Below are positions 1 to 9,192 of a stretch of DNA of 56,719 nucleotides, piece by piece (position 1 is the first letter of the stretch; the number at the start of each line of letters is the position of its first letter). The stretch covers positions 1-56,719 of the forward strand of contig JAGAMK010000014.1 of the NCBI GenBank assembly GCA_017624735.1, given 5' to 3'. The translations under genes and the position numbers were made by a program. The stretch is from Clostridia bacterium. GTDB taxonomy: Bacteria; Bacillota; Clostridia; Oscillospirales; Acutalibacteraceae. The notes under the pieces were generated by a model. The model saw only the letters and a list, made by a program, of their open reading frames with translations, ran no database searches and was not told the origin of the DNA.

Positions 1-17
1 AGCGAATAAAGAAAAGT

Positions 18-52
18 AAAAGTGCCGAAAACACTGCATTTTCGGCACTTTT
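18..52 (-). terminator. Terminator of tRNA-Arg
   Basis: A 12-13 bp inverted repeat (AAAGTGCCGAAAA pairing with TTTTCGGCACTTT) lies immediately 3' of the tRNA on the minus strand and is followed there by a T-rich tract. It is placed to end the tRNA transcript. The dyad could also work on the plus strand for a gene left of the window. Confidence 0.75.
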
Positions 53-129
53 TGGCGCGCTTGCCCGGATTCGAACCGGGGGCGTTCCGCTTAGGAGGCG
101 GACCCTCTATCCTGCTGAGGTACAAGCGC
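53..129 (-). tRNA. tRNA-Arg (anticodon CCT)
   Basis: On the minus strand the 77 bases fold as a standard tRNA. The acceptor stem is GCGCTTG/CAAGCGC with discriminator G and an encoded CCA end. The anticodon stem is TCCGC/GCGGA around the loop CTCCTAA, giving anticodon CCT (reads AGG). The T arm carries GGTTCGAATCC. No clear promoter is visible upstream, between 130 and 256. That gap contains two short palindromes: CGCCTTT/AAAGGCG at 161-178 and GGGTGG/CCACCC at 241-256. The second may be the 3' end signal of the minus-strand operon. Confidence 0.95.
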
Positions 130-256
130 ATATACGATACAATTTGAACAGATTACCATTCGCCTTTTTGCAAAGGCGAGCGTCAAAACACCCACTTAGG
201 AGGGATTTATTATATCCATTTAACTAAGGAGGCATATATAGGGTGGAAAGCCACCC

Positions 257-1114
257 TTAATTAACTTTGTAATTCTGTGACCATTGGTCAACTAATGCGT
301 TGAAATCGTTTCCTTTCATTGCTCGTAAGCATTCTGTACGGTGAGTTCCGTAGTAGTTGTATGTTTCGTCAAAAACATCGATTCTCTGAACAAGGAAAAT
401 ATAATCACCAATAATAACCGTTGTTGCTCCGTTTATCTCAAGTTTTTCAACTTCCTTATAAAATCCACTCGGGAAGCTACCATCATTTGAAGAATTGATG
501 ATTGTATTGTGAACTTCTCTATCCGTTGTTGTTTCGATAAGTGAGCCTGTATTAACGAGGTCGGCAGAACGAGTGAAATTATTTATAATAGATGCTTTTT
601 CTGAGTCGGGCATTGAAACCATAGCACCGGTTTCGTTGATATTGAAAAGATAATCCGTTGCAAAATTTATTGCTATATAATTCTCTTTAAAATATTTCTT
701 TATAGCATCTTCACTTACGGGAGACTGACCTTCCGGACCATAGTAATAATCAAGAAGAGCATCTTCATAAAATTTGGATGTTTCAATTTTATATATAGTT
801 TGTTTTGAAACACCGATATTTGAATAGTGAACACTGTAAATATGCCACAAATCGTTTACTCTTTTGGATAGTTCAGATTTTTGAGCAGAAGAAAGTGTAA
901 GTGAGTTAGCAGCAAATTCGGAATTTATTGCCACATAACGAGAAATTGCTTTGTTTATTTGTATGTTGTCTTTTTTATATAAATCCTCAAAGTAATAATA
1001 TACTTCGTTGTCTATTTTTGTTCCGTTTACTTTTACCTTTGCGATTTGTGAGCAGGAGGAGAATGAAAGAACAAGAATTACAACAGTCAGAATAAGTGAG
1101 AAAACCTTTTTCAT
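257..1114 (-). CDS. Lipoprotein, SurA/PpiC-like with degenerate PPIase region
   Basis: 285 aa. A type II signal peptide (hydrophobic residues 5-20) ends in a lipobox F-S-S-Cys21, so the protein should be lipid-anchored outside the membrane. The mature part is alpha-helical at first, with a KVNGTKI-like start typical of SurA_N chaperone domains. Near the C terminus a strand pair around IIGDYIFLVQRIDV resembles the end of a parvulin domain, but the PPIase core between is short and poorly conserved. It is likely a foldase-like or substrate-binding lipoprotein related to PrsA; catalysis is doubtful. Its start overlaps the stop of the upstream membrane-protein gene by four bases (ATGA), so the two are translationally coupled. 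Confidence 0.75.
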   Translation of the reverse strand: MKKVFSLILTVVILVLSFSSCSQIAKVKVNGTKIDNEVYYYFEDLYKKDNIQINKAISRYVAINSEFAANSLTLSSAQKSELSKRVNDLWHIYSVHYSNIGVSKQTIYKIETSKFYEDALLDYYYGPEGQSPVSEDAIKKYFKENYIAINFATDYLFNINETGAMVSMPDSEKASIINNFTRSADLVNTGSLIETTTDREVHNTIINSSNDGSFPSGFYKEVEKLEINGATTVIIGDYIFLVQRIDVFDETYNYYGTHRTECLRAMKGNDFNALVDQWSQNYKVN

Positions 1115-1809
1115 TGTTTTTCCCCCTTTGACTCAAGGTGTTCACGATAGAGCTTTTCCTTTAAAAGACGTTGCTCATTAATTTGGCGACGTTCTTCTTT
1201 TACTGCTTCCTTATTCTTGCCGATAAGACCATTACGGTAGAATGCGACTAAAAGCATAGTCACAACTGCACCTATAGCACAGGAAATGAAGTCCATCATT
1301 GTGTCTGCATTACCTTTTTGCAAGGTCATACCATAAAGGCTGTCCATTGTGAATTCATAAACTTCCCAACCTACTGCAATTCCCAAAGCGAAAGTAATTG
1401 AGAAAAGAGAGGACATGGCAGGACCTAAATCCCCGCGTTTGCGATAGATAATGTTTGCAAAATCATATCCAAACCATGCAGAAAGCACACCTGATGCACA
1501 ATGGGTAACCAAATCAAAATGCTCAAATGTTGTGCGGTTGTTGATTGTTGAGCCAACACAGACACCAATGAAAATGAAAAGGGAAAGCATAGTTTGTGTT
1601 GATGCTTCAACCTCAATGATGAATGACTTTTTGCCAAAAATCTGGAAAAAATCCCAAAGGTGGGTGAAAATGATGGCAAAAATTGCTTCTAAAAACTCTA
1701 CAACTGAACCATGAAACAAGCCGAAAAGTCCCCAGCATAAAATAATTACACGGAGACAAATCCAGAGAATTCTTTGGTTTTTAGGTAACAAGCCATAAGA
1801 TTTAGTCAT
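1111..1809 (-). CDS. DUF2238/YjdF-like integral membrane protein
   Basis: 232 aa with about six membrane segments (about 14-34, 36-55, 70-89, 98-122, 131-153, 171-191) and a charged cytoplasmic tail. The pattern F-D-L-V-x-H followed by a small-residue helix, then W-E-x-Y-E-F and a late D-x-M-M-D-F, matches the layout of the YjdF/DUF2238 membrane family, whose function is unknown. A GGTGG ribosome binding site sits 7 bases before the ATG. It is third in a minus-strand operon behind the GH43 and GH13 genes and overlaps the lipoprotein gene, but nothing in the sequence ties it to sugar use. Confidence 0.7.
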   Translation of the reverse strand: MTKSYGLLPKNQRILWICLRVIILCWGLFGLFHGSVVEFLEAIFAIIFTHLWDFFQIFGKKSFIIEVEASTQTMLSLFIFIGVCVGSTINNRTTFEHFDLVTHCASGVLSAWFGYDFANIIYRKRGDLGPAMSSLFSITFALGIAVGWEVYEFTMDSLYGMTLQKGNADTMMDFISCAIGAVVTMLLVAFYRNGLIGKNKEAVKEERRQINEQRLLKEKLYREHLESKGEKQ

Positions 1810-1863
1810 TTTTTAACCACCAAATAAATTGTTCAAGAAAATAATATCATATAAAGAAAAATA

Positions 1864-3726
1864 TTACAAGGAAAGGATGACAAAAGAACATCCGTCAATG
1901 AAAACTTCGCCATTTTGTGGGTTAGCACCATAAAGAGCAATGGAGTTTTCAAAATCATATGGTAAACGATAGGAGATTGAATGTTCATTTCGATTTACAA
2001 TTACCATAATGTTGCCATTTTCATCGTGACGACGGTATGCTACACAACCAAGCATTGAGGAAACAGGGGAAAAATAGCCCTTTTTGAAAACAGAATTTTC
2101 CTTTCGTATTTTGCCCATGGTTTTGTAGAATTCAATAAGGTCACGGTTTTCATTACCCCAAGGGTAGCAACCACGGTTGAATGGGTCTTTGTAGCCTTCA
2201 AGTCCTGCTTCGTCGCCATAATAAACAGATGGCACACCTGGGAGAGTGTATTGCAAAGCAACAGCACATTTTAAAAGCCTGATGCCTTTTTCATATTTAT
2301 CACCCAAGGAATGACAGGATTGCCATTGACGGTCACGATATTCGCAGGATTCACCTGCAATTTTGGTAATTGCTCTTTCTGTGTCGTGAGTGCCGATATG
2401 ATTCATCATAACGTCAAGGCATTGTTTTGGATAGTTTTCAACAATCTGCATAATAGTTGACATAAAACTTTCTGCCTTACCACTACGACAAAAATCGAGA
2501 ATAGCATTTGCAAAGGGATAATTCATAACTGAGTCAAACTGACTACCAAGAAGATAGCGACGACGTGAGCCATAACTATGTTTTGTTGTGGCATCTTCCC
2601 AAACCTCGCCCATCAAAAGTGCATCGGGCTTGGTTTCTTTAAGTCTTGCTCTTAATTCATCAATAAATATATCGGGCAATTCGTCGGCAACGTCAAGACG
2701 GAAACCGTCAGCACCTGCTTTAAGCCACTTTTCAATTATTCCACCCTTACCATTGATGAATTCGCGATATTCTTCTCCTTCTTCAATGACTTCGGGAAGA
2801 GTTACAAACCCCCACCAACTCTGATATTTGTCAGGGTAGTTTGTGAATTTATACCATTTGTAATATGGGCTTTCAGGCGAATTGTATGCACCGAGAGTGC
2901 TGTATCTGCCTTTTCGGTTAAAGTAAACACTATCATCACCGGTGTGGGAAAAAACGCCGTCAAGAATTATATGAATTCCCAATTTTTTAGCCTCGTTACA
3001 AAGATTTTTAAAGTCCTTTTCTGTTCCTAAAAGAGGGTCAATTTTGCTGTAATCAGCAGTATCATAACGATGGTTTGAATGGGACTCGAAAATCGGATTG
3101 AGATAGATACAAGTTACTCCTAACTCTTTAAGATATGGGAGTTTTTCTGTAATTCCCTTTAAGTCACCACCAAAAAAATCGTTATTTAGAACTTTTCCGT
3201 CAGGAGTTGATCTCCATTCGGGCTCGTTGCCCCAATCAGTACGGAGTTTTCGGTCGTTGGGTACATTTTCTTTTTTATTTCCTGAATTGTAAAAACGGTC
3301 AGGAAAAATCTGATAGATAACTCCACCTTTAAGCCAATCGGGAGTTGTAAAAATCTTTTCAGTAACTGTTAACTGCCAGTCTTTTCGGGCAATTGGTGCT
3401 CCTACAAAATCGCCGATACCTTCTTCTGTTTGAAGAATTGAACTTCTGCCATAGGAAGAAACATAGTCGAAATGGTACCAATAGAGACCTTCTTTTTCTA
3501 TGACGGTGTGAATTCCCCAAATTTCGGTGTTTTCGTCAGCCAGACCTTCCCAAAGCATATTTCTTTCTTCATAATGCCCGTCATCACGACGAAGCATAAA
3601 AATAGCATTACTACAACAAAATGAGCGTGGAATACAAAGGCGAAGATGGATTTCTTCACCTGCAGAAATGCTACCGAATTTGTCTTTAAAGAATAAATCT
3701 CTTGAATTATAAGGGATAAAACTCAT
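1864..3726 (-). CDS. GH13 alpha-glucan hydrolase (neopullulanase/cyclomaltodextrinase-like)
   Basis: 620 aa, no signal peptide, so probably cytoplasmic. Residues 1-125 look like the N-terminal beta-sandwich (CBM34-like) of maltogenic amylases and neopullulanases. The (beta/alpha)8 barrel follows with all four GH13 regions: DGVFSH at 256-261, GFRLDVADE with nucleophile Asp345, GEVWE with acid/base Glu374, and GTHDTE with stabiliser Asp448. The all-beta domain closes the protein. It should hydrolyse alpha-1,4 (and perhaps alpha-1,6) links of maltodextrins taken into the cell. It lies 41 bases after the GH43 gene in the same orientation. Glycogen phosphorylase elsewhere in the window is consistent with alpha-glucan turnover. 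Confidence 0.92.
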   Translation of the reverse strand: MSFIPYNSRDLFFKDKFGSISAGEEIHLRLCIPRSFCCSNAIFMLRRDDGHYEERNMLWEGLADENTEIWGIHTVIEKEGLYWYHFDYVSSYGRSSILQTEEGIGDFVGAPIARKDWQLTVTEKIFTTPDWLKGGVIYQIFPDRFYNSGNKKENVPNDRKLRTDWGNEPEWRSTPDGKVLNNDFFGGDLKGITEKLPYLKELGVTCIYLNPIFESHSNHRYDTADYSKIDPLLGTEKDFKNLCNEAKKLGIHIILDGVFSHTGDDSVYFNRKGRYSTLGAYNSPESPYYKWYKFTNYPDKYQSWWGFVTLPEVIEEGEEYREFINGKGGIIEKWLKAGADGFRLDVADELPDIFIDELRARLKETKPDALLMGEVWEDATTKHSYGSRRRYLLGSQFDSVMNYPFANAILDFCRSGKAESFMSTIMQIVENYPKQCLDVMMNHIGTHDTERAITKIAGESCEYRDRQWQSCHSLGDKYEKGIRLLKCAVALQYTLPGVPSVYYGDEAGLEGYKDPFNRGCYPWGNENRDLIEFYKTMGKIRKENSVFKKGYFSPVSSMLGCVAYRRHDENGNIMVIVNRNEHSISYRLPYDFENSIALYGANPQNGEVFIDGCSFVILSL

Positions 3727-3767
3727 ATTTTCACCATTAAAAATAAGAATAATTCATTTTATCAAAA

Positions 3768-4676
3768 TCACAGATATATTGCAACTAACTTTTCATAGTC
3801 TTCGTTGGAAATTGCAACAACGGAACCGTGACGAGGGTTGAATGTCATACTGTAATCGTCGGGGTTAACGGGCAAAAAGTTTTCGAAATCAGTTGTCTGT
3901 TGCATAAAAAATCTGTCCGTGCCATATTCGTCCATAATCATAACCCATTGGTTCGTGCCAGTTATGTTATAGATTTCACTACCTTCAACACCTGTTTTTG
4001 CAAGAGAAACCACAACTGCATCGTCACAATACGGACCATTTAATTTATCAGCGGTCACATAAGCAATAGTCTGGTCCTCGTCGTGTTTGAAATAGAGATA
4101 GTATTTTCCGTTTATTTCACTATATGCAATATCACCATCAATAGTCTGGATGCCAGGTCTTTCAAATAAGAGTTTAGGTTCGGTTATAGTCTTAAAATCC
4201 GTTGTGTAGGCGTAATACATCTGTGCAACATCATTTTTTTCATCGGAATGCGCCCAGTAAACCATATATGCATTTTCTTCTTTGTCCCAATATGCCTGTG
4301 GTGCCCATGCTCGCGTAGTTGTGGCAAAATCACCACCAAAATCACGCATATCAATAATTGTTTCGTCCGTCCAACGGATTAAATCTTTTGATTTCCAAGT
4401 AACGAGAGAATGATTTGATGTCCAACCCTCAATACATTTCATATCCGTACCGATAATATAATAAAACCCGTCCTGACCTTTGAGAATGTATGGGTCGCGG
4501 ACACATTTTTTACCTTTTGTTTGAATAATTACAGGATTGTTTTCATTTAATGCTTTAAAATTATATCCATCTTCACTAACTGCAAAGTGAATTCTTTCTT
4601 GTTCAGGTTCATTTCCCACAAAGTAGGCGAAGAGATATTTTCCGCTTTTGCTTTCGGCAGGTGTTGCAAAATTCAT
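3768..4676 (-). CDS. GH43-like glycosidase (five-bladed beta-propeller)
   Basis: 302 aa from the ATG at 4676, which has a GGGGG ribosome binding site 7 bases upstream. The frame stays open to 4991, but that extension runs through a repeat element and is not coding. The core carries the GH43 landmarks V-R-D-P-Y-I (the Asp that modulates the general acid) and E-G-S-E (the general-acid Glu), with repeated blade patterns such as W-K-S-K-D-L-I-x-W. The first catalytic Asp of classical GH43 is not obvious near the N terminus. The likely substrate is an arabinose- or xylose-containing glycoside. No signal peptide is visible, so it probably acts on imported oligosaccharides. It is first gene of the GH43-GH13 operon. 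Confidence 0.82.
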   Translation of the reverse strand: MNFATPAESKSGKYLFAYFVGNEPEQERIHFAVSEDGYNFKALNENNPVIIQTKGKKCVRDPYILKGQDGFYYIIGTDMKCIEGWTSNHSLVTWKSKDLIRWTDETIIDMRDFGGDFATTTRAWAPQAYWDKEENAYMVYWAHSDEKNDVAQMYYAYTTDFKTITEPKLLFERPGIQTIDGDIAYSEINGKYYLYFKHDEDQTIAYVTADKLNGPYCDDAVVVSLAKTGVEGSEIYNITGTNQWVMIMDEYGTDRFFMQQTTDFENFLPVNPDDYSMTFNPRHGSVVAISNEDYEKLVAIYL

Positions 4677-4792
4677 AACGTAGTCCCCCGTGCGATAATT
4701 AAATAAAGTATAACTGAAAGATATGAAAAAGTCACTTGACGGGATGAATAAAATAGAAATTATAATTTTGTGCAGAATGTAATAGCGTAGTG

Positions 4793-5107
4793 AATAAATT
4801 GGGATTTGTCGGGATGTACTCCGTAGGGACGATACTCGGCTCCCCTTGTCAGGGGAGCTGTCAACAAAGTTGACTGAGGGGTAGTTAGTTTGTCTGTTCA
4901 CTATCTCTCCCTCCGTCTTTGCCTTGCGGCAAATCCACCTAAGTCTCGCCTGCCGGCTCGGTCGGTGCTTCTGCTTCGCAGAGGTGTCCACCGGACACCC
5001 GCACCTCGTCAGAGGGAGGCATTATAATTGCAACGCAGTTCCAACGTTTTGCACTTTGCACTTTGCATTTTGCGCTCGTTATTCATCCCGACAAATTCAA
5101 ATTTGTT
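4793..5107. mobile_element. MITE-like element with 24-bp terminal inverted repeats
   Basis: The ends at 4793-4816 and 5084-5107 are inverted copies of each other at 21 of 24 positions, both ending in ATTTGTCGGGATG reading inward. The interior is non-coding and packed with hairpins: GGCTCCCC/GGGGAGC near 4838-4857, then TGTCAAC/GTTGACT, then CTCCCTC...GAGGGAG as an outer fold, GGTGTCC/GGACACC, and a TTTGCAC microrepeat at about 5047-5070. A second element with related ends lies at 21861-22021. No transposase is present. The rest of the 523-base gap (4677-5199) holds only flanking promoter sequence. Confidence 0.7.
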
Positions 5108-5140
5108 GAACACATTGAGCGGTAATAAAATAGTTTCTTA

Positions 5141-5169
5141 TTGATTTTAGATATTCTATATGATAAAAT
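5141..5169 (+). promoter_or_regulatory. Sigma-A promoter of the GH36 operon
   Basis: TTGATT (5141-5146), 17-bp spacer, TAAAAT (5164-5169) with an extended TG at 5161-5162. It lies just after the MITE-like element. Confidence 0.75.
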
Positions 5170-5199
5170 ATTTTGAATAACTTTTTAAGGGGAATTTTT

Positions 5200-6906
5200 A
5201 TGTGTAAATTTTATGCAGAATTAATGGACAAAGACGCCGTTGTTGGTTGTAAAGAATTTAACAACGAGTATTTTTCATTTGATTATGAAAAGAAAGACGG
5301 CTTTATCAAAGGTGTTTTCACTGCAAAGAAAGACATTGAAATGAAAAGTCTTGCAGTAACATATGATAAGGACTTTGATGATGACGATTTGTTCTATGCA
5401 AATGGTTATCAGGCATGGACAACTTCCCGTGAATTCTCAAAAGAGGATAAGTTTGACGGACTTTTTGAACCTGCAAGAATTACAAAGTTCACAGCACATT
5501 TTGCAGGACTTTCAGGGGACTACCATTTCTCAGATTGTTACGGTGAAAAAGGTAAGTTCCACAGTTATACATATTGCTACTTCCGTGAAAAAGGCGAAAA
5601 CGAAATTAAACTCTACGGCTCAAAGAGTGAGCGTCAGGGCTTTACAATTTTTGAAGTTGATATGAACGGTGAAAAGTTCAGCATCAAAAAGGATGTTGAG
5701 GGTCTTCGTCTTAAAGCTGGTCAGGAATATGTAATGTTCGACCTTGCTGTTATTGAAGGCGGCATGGATGAAGTTATGGATAAATATTTCTTTGACTTTG
5801 TCGGATGTAAAAAGCCAAAAATCAAACACCTTTCAGGTTATACATCATGGTACAACTATTTCCAGAATATCAATGAAGATATTATCATTCGTGACCTTAA
5901 CGGTCTTGACAGAGCAAGTGAAGAAGTTAACATCTTCCAGGTTGACGACGGTTATCAGCACGCAGTTGGTGACTGGCTTGTTACAGACCATAAGAAATTC
6001 CCTAAGGGTATGAAATATATCGCAGACGAAATTCACAAGAAAGGTTATAAAGCAGGTATCTGGGTTGCTCCGTTCTCTGCACAATGCTCTTCTATGATTG
6101 CTAAAAAGCATCCTGACTGGCTTATCAGATGGAACAAAACAGGTAAAAAGATGCTTGGTTGCCAAGGCTGGGGCGGTGCATATACTCTCGACATTTACAA
6201 TCCTGAAGTTCGTGCATATATTAAGAAATTCTTTGACACAATCCTTAATGTATGGGGATATGACATGGTAAAACTTGACTTCCTTTACAGCCAGTGTATT
6301 GAGCCAAGAAACGGTAAAACTCGTGGTGAAATCATGTGCGACGGTGTTGATTTGCTCCGTGAAGCTTGTGGTGACAAGTGGATTCTTGGTTGTGGTGTGC
6401 CTCTTGGTGCTTGTATGGGTATCTTTGATGCTTGTCGTATCTCTTGCGATGTTAACAAGAACTGGAGATTTGAACTTAAAAAGAGTCTCAACATCAACTC
6501 AATCGTAACTGGTATCAGATTTAATGCTGAAATCCCATCATCTCAGAATGCAATTACAAATACAATCTTCCGTAATCACCTTGACGGCAGAGCATTCTGT
6601 AATGACCCTGACGTATTCTTCCTTCGTGACATCAATATTGGTTACAACTGGGAACAGAAGCTTCTTCACGGCAAGGTTAATTCTGTTTGTGGTAATGTCC
6701 TTTTCGTATCTGATAACGCAGGGGACTTTGACGACAACAGAATTGATGTTCTTAAAGATTTCTTCAAGGATAAGGCTTATAAAGTTAATATGGCAGAATT
6801 TGTTGGTGAAGACGAAATTCGTCTTGACTTTACAGAGGATGGCGTTGAAAAGAGCCTTACAATGAACCTTATTACAGGTGAAAGCAACGTTTTCGATGTG
6901 CTTTAA
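5200..6906 (+). CDS. Alpha-galactosidase, GH36
   Basis: 568 aa from the ATG at 5200, which has AAGGGGA about 7 bases upstream. An upstream in-frame TTG at 5173 has no ribosome binding site. An N-terminal beta-sandwich (about 1-205) precedes a TIM barrel. Y-x-S-W-Y-N-Y at 214-220 and Q-V-D-D-G-Y-Q at 247-253 are GH36 signatures. K-L-D360 is the catalytic nucleophile and S-C-D417 the acid/base. It should release galactose from raffinose-type oligosaccharides or galactomannan fragments. There is no signal peptide. It is the first gene of a plus-strand operon with GH4, PfkB kinase and MATE genes (12-base gap to GH4). Highly adapted codons suggest strong expression. Confidence 0.93.
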   Translation: MCKFYAELMDKDAVVGCKEFNNEYFSFDYEKKDGFIKGVFTAKKDIEMKSLAVTYDKDFDDDDLFYANGYQAWTTSREFSKEDKFDGLFEPARITKFTAHFAGLSGDYHFSDCYGEKGKFHSYTYCYFREKGENEIKLYGSKSERQGFTIFEVDMNGEKFSIKKDVEGLRLKAGQEYVMFDLAVIEGGMDEVMDKYFFDFVGCKKPKIKHLSGYTSWYNYFQNINEDIIIRDLNGLDRASEEVNIFQVDDGYQHAVGDWLVTDHKKFPKGMKYIADEIHKKGYKAGIWVAPFSAQCSSMIAKKHPDWLIRWNKTGKKMLGCQGWGGAYTLDIYNPEVRAYIKKFFDTILNVWGYDMVKLDFLYSQCIEPRNGKTRGEIMCDGVDLLREACGDKWILGCGVPLGACMGIFDACRISCDVNKNWRFELKKSLNINSIVTGIRFNAEIPSSQNAITNTIFRNHLDGRAFCNDPDVFFLRDINIGYNWEQKLLHGKVNSVCGNVLFVSDNAGDFDDNRIDVLKDFFKDKAYKVNMAEFVGEDEIRLDFTEDGVEKSLTMNLITGESNVFDVL

Positions 6907-6918
6907 TAGGTGAATATT

Positions 6919-8286
6919 ATGAAACTTGCAGTTATCGGTGGTGGCGGAGTCCGGTCAATGTTTTTGGCTAAAAGTATTGCGGGCAGAGCTGAAAAGATGG
7001 GGATAACAGACCTTGTCTTTATGGATAACAATGAAAAGAAACTGAATATTTACGGCAAGATGGCGAGAGAAGTCTCTCGCCGTCTTTGTCCTGCGTTGAA
7101 GTTTACCTTAACTACTGACGGTAAAGAAGCAATTACCGATGCGGATTATGTAATTACAACTATCCGTGCAGGCGGGGACAGAATGCGTTGCCGTGATGAG
7201 AGAATTGCTCTTAATATGGGTATTCTCGGTCAGGAAACAACTGGTGCAGCAGGTTTTTCCTTTGCTATGAGAAGCATTCCTGCCCTTAAAGAATATTGTG
7301 AACTTGTAAAGCAATATGCAAAGCCGAGTGCTATGGTGTTTAATTTCACAAACCCTGCAGGTGTTGTGTCACAGACACTTCGTGACATGGGATATGATTT
7401 TACATATGGTATTTGCGACGCACCAAGCGGAATGTTGCGTCGTTTTGAAGAGTTGTACGGATATTCTGAAAACTATCTTGATGCACTTTGCTATGGACTT
7501 AATCATTTGTCTTTCTTTAAATATATCAAGGCTGACGGTGTTGACATTACGAGAAAAATTGTAAGTGACGATAACGCTTATGAAAATACAGATTTACGTT
7601 ATTTCAGTAAAGAATTCTTAATGCGTAAACAGTATGTGCCAAATGAATATATGTACTATTTTTATAATCGTGAACAGGCTGTGGAGAATATTCTCAAGGC
7701 AGAGCGTACACGTGGCGAGCAGATTGCAGATATAAATGAGAAAATGACAGAAGAATTGTCAAAGGTTGATATCGAAAAGGACTTCGAAAAAGCACTTGAA
7801 ATTTTTGACTATTACTATGGACTTCGTGAAAATTCATATATGGCAAGTGAAACAGGGGAGAAAAGAAATTCCACATGGCATTTTGATATGTATGCTCCCG
7901 ATGACGGTGGCTACGCAGGTGTTGCACTTGGTATTATTGATGCTAAAAATTCTGTAAGCAACAAAAAAGTTATTGCTTGTGTTCCGAATGATAATGAAGC
8001 GATAGATTTTCTTGACGAGAGTGATACTGTTGAGATTTCTTGTGAAATTAAGGACGGAAAAGTAACACCAATAAAAATTGGTGATGTCCCATTTGAAAAT
8101 AAAGAAATTATCACAAGAGTCAAGGCTTATGAACGACTTGCATCAAAGGCGATTATAAATTGTGACAGAGAAAGTGCTGTTGACTGTTTGTATTTGCACC
8201 CTTTGGTTGGTTCATATTCACTTGCAGAAAAACTTGTGGACGAATATATTGAACTTAACAAAGACTTTACGGGAGAATGGAAATGA
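6919..8286 (+). CDS. GH4 NAD-dependent glycosidase (6-phospho-beta-glucosidase-like)
   Basis: 455 aa. The ATG at 6919 has AGGTG 6 bases before it; an in-frame GTG at 6910 overlaps that site. The N-terminal Rossmann fold starts I-G-G-G-G (6-10) with D36 as the ribose-binding acid. The GH4 metal site is present: Cys166 in I-C-D-A-P and His196 in G-L-N-H-L-S-F. GH4 enzymes oxidise C3 with NAD+ and eliminate the aglycone using Mn2+. Overall pattern is nearest the 6-phospho-beta-glucosidase branch, but no PTS genes are nearby, so the substrate could be a non-phosphorylated glycoside. It overlaps the kinase gene by four bases. Confidence 0.88.
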   Translation: MKLAVIGGGGVRSMFLAKSIAGRAEKMGITDLVFMDNNEKKLNIYGKMAREVSRRLCPALKFTLTTDGKEAITDADYVITTIRAGGDRMRCRDERIALNMGILGQETTGAAGFSFAMRSIPALKEYCELVKQYAKPSAMVFNFTNPAGVVSQTLRDMGYDFTYGICDAPSGMLRRFEELYGYSENYLDALCYGLNHLSFFKYIKADGVDITRKIVSDDNAYENTDLRYFSKEFLMRKQYVPNEYMYYFYNREQAVENILKAERTRGEQIADINEKMTEELSKVDIEKDFEKALEIFDYYYGLRENSYMASETGEKRNSTWHFDMYAPDDGGYAGVALGIIDAKNSVSNKKVIACVPNDNEAIDFLDESDTVEISCEIKDGKVTPIKIGDVPFENKEIITRVKAYERLASKAIINCDRESAVDCLYLHPLVGSYSLAEKLVDEYIELNKDFTGEWK

Positions 8287-9188
8287 GTTTTGTAGCAGCT
8301 TTTGGAAAATTAAATGTGGACTTGCTCTATTCAGGTATGCCAAGAATTCCAAACGAGGGTGAAGAAATTTACTGCAAGGATTTTAAGGTGTGTCTTGGCG
8401 GTGGTTTGCCTGCAACAATGATTAACTGTTCTCGTTTGGGCATACCCTCTAAAATCGGCACATTTTTAGGTGACGATATGTTTTCTCAGTTTGCAAAAGG
8501 TGAACTCCAAAAAAGTGGTACGAAATACGAAATTTTTAAAAGTAAGAATTTTCCGCTGAATGTTACGTCTGCAATTATTACGGAAAAAGACAGAACTTTT
8601 GTGTCATATGGTGGCACAGAAAACTATTCTGACGAGATGCTTGAGAAAATATATAATTGTCTTAAAGGTGCAAAAGTTGTTGCCATGCAGGAAAAACTTA
8701 TTCCTGTTTATAAAAAACTCAAAAAAGAGGGTACAATTTTAGTCCTTGATACGGGTTATAGTGATGATATGTCCTTTGAAAAGCATAAGGATTTAATTGA
8801 AATTGCAGATTATTACACTCCCAATATTGACGAAACTGAAAAACTCACCGGAACAAAAGACTACAAAGAAGCACTTAAAATTTTAGGCGAGCATTTTGAA
8901 AAGCCTATCGTGAAACTTGGCAAAGATGGTTGTGCAGGTTTTGATGGTGACTATTTTGTAATAGATAACATAGATGAATTCAAGTGCATTGATGCAACCG
9001 GTGCAGGGGATACCTTTCTTTCGGGATTTATCTATGGCTTATATAATGATTTTGATTTTAGAAAATGTATTTTAGCAGGTAATATTACCGGCGGAAAATG
9101 TGTTACAGGTGTAGGTTGTTTAACAGAATATTTGGATGAAAAAGAATTTGCGGAATATATAAAAAAACATGAGCATTTAATCAGGTGA
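8283..9188 (+). CDS. PfkB/ribokinase-family sugar kinase
   Basis: 301 aa. Start chosen at 8283 because the GGGAGA site (8271-8276) is 6 bases away; an ATG at 8277 abuts it. The protein has the PfkB N-terminal glycine patch (L-G-G-G-L-P-A-T near 38-45) and the C-terminal anion-hole motif T-G-A-G-D at 239-243 with catalytic Asp243. It overlaps the end of the GH4 gene (ATGA), so the kinase and hydrolase are translationally coupled and the kinase most likely phosphorylates the hexose or its 3-keto/anhydro relative released by them. The exact sugar cannot be read from sequence. Confidence 0.9.
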   Translation: MSFVAAFGKLNVDLLYSGMPRIPNEGEEIYCKDFKVCLGGGLPATMINCSRLGIPSKIGTFLGDDMFSQFAKGELQKSGTKYEIFKSKNFPLNVTSAIITEKDRTFVSYGGTENYSDEMLEKIYNCLKGAKVVAMQEKLIPVYKKLKKEGTILVLDTGYSDDMSFEKHKDLIEIADYYTPNIDETEKLTGTKDYKEALKILGEHFEKPIVKLGKDGCAGFDGDYFVIDNIDEFKCIDATGAGDTFLSGFIYGLYNDFDFRKCILAGNITGGKCVTGVGCLTEYLDEKEFAEYIKKHEHLIR

Positions 9189-9192
9189 TAAA

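Noticed and set aside
4677-4991. N-terminal extension of the GH43 gene
   Set aside because: It is translated from the MITE-like repeat and promoter region; a GGGGG ribosome binding site marks the ATG at 4676.
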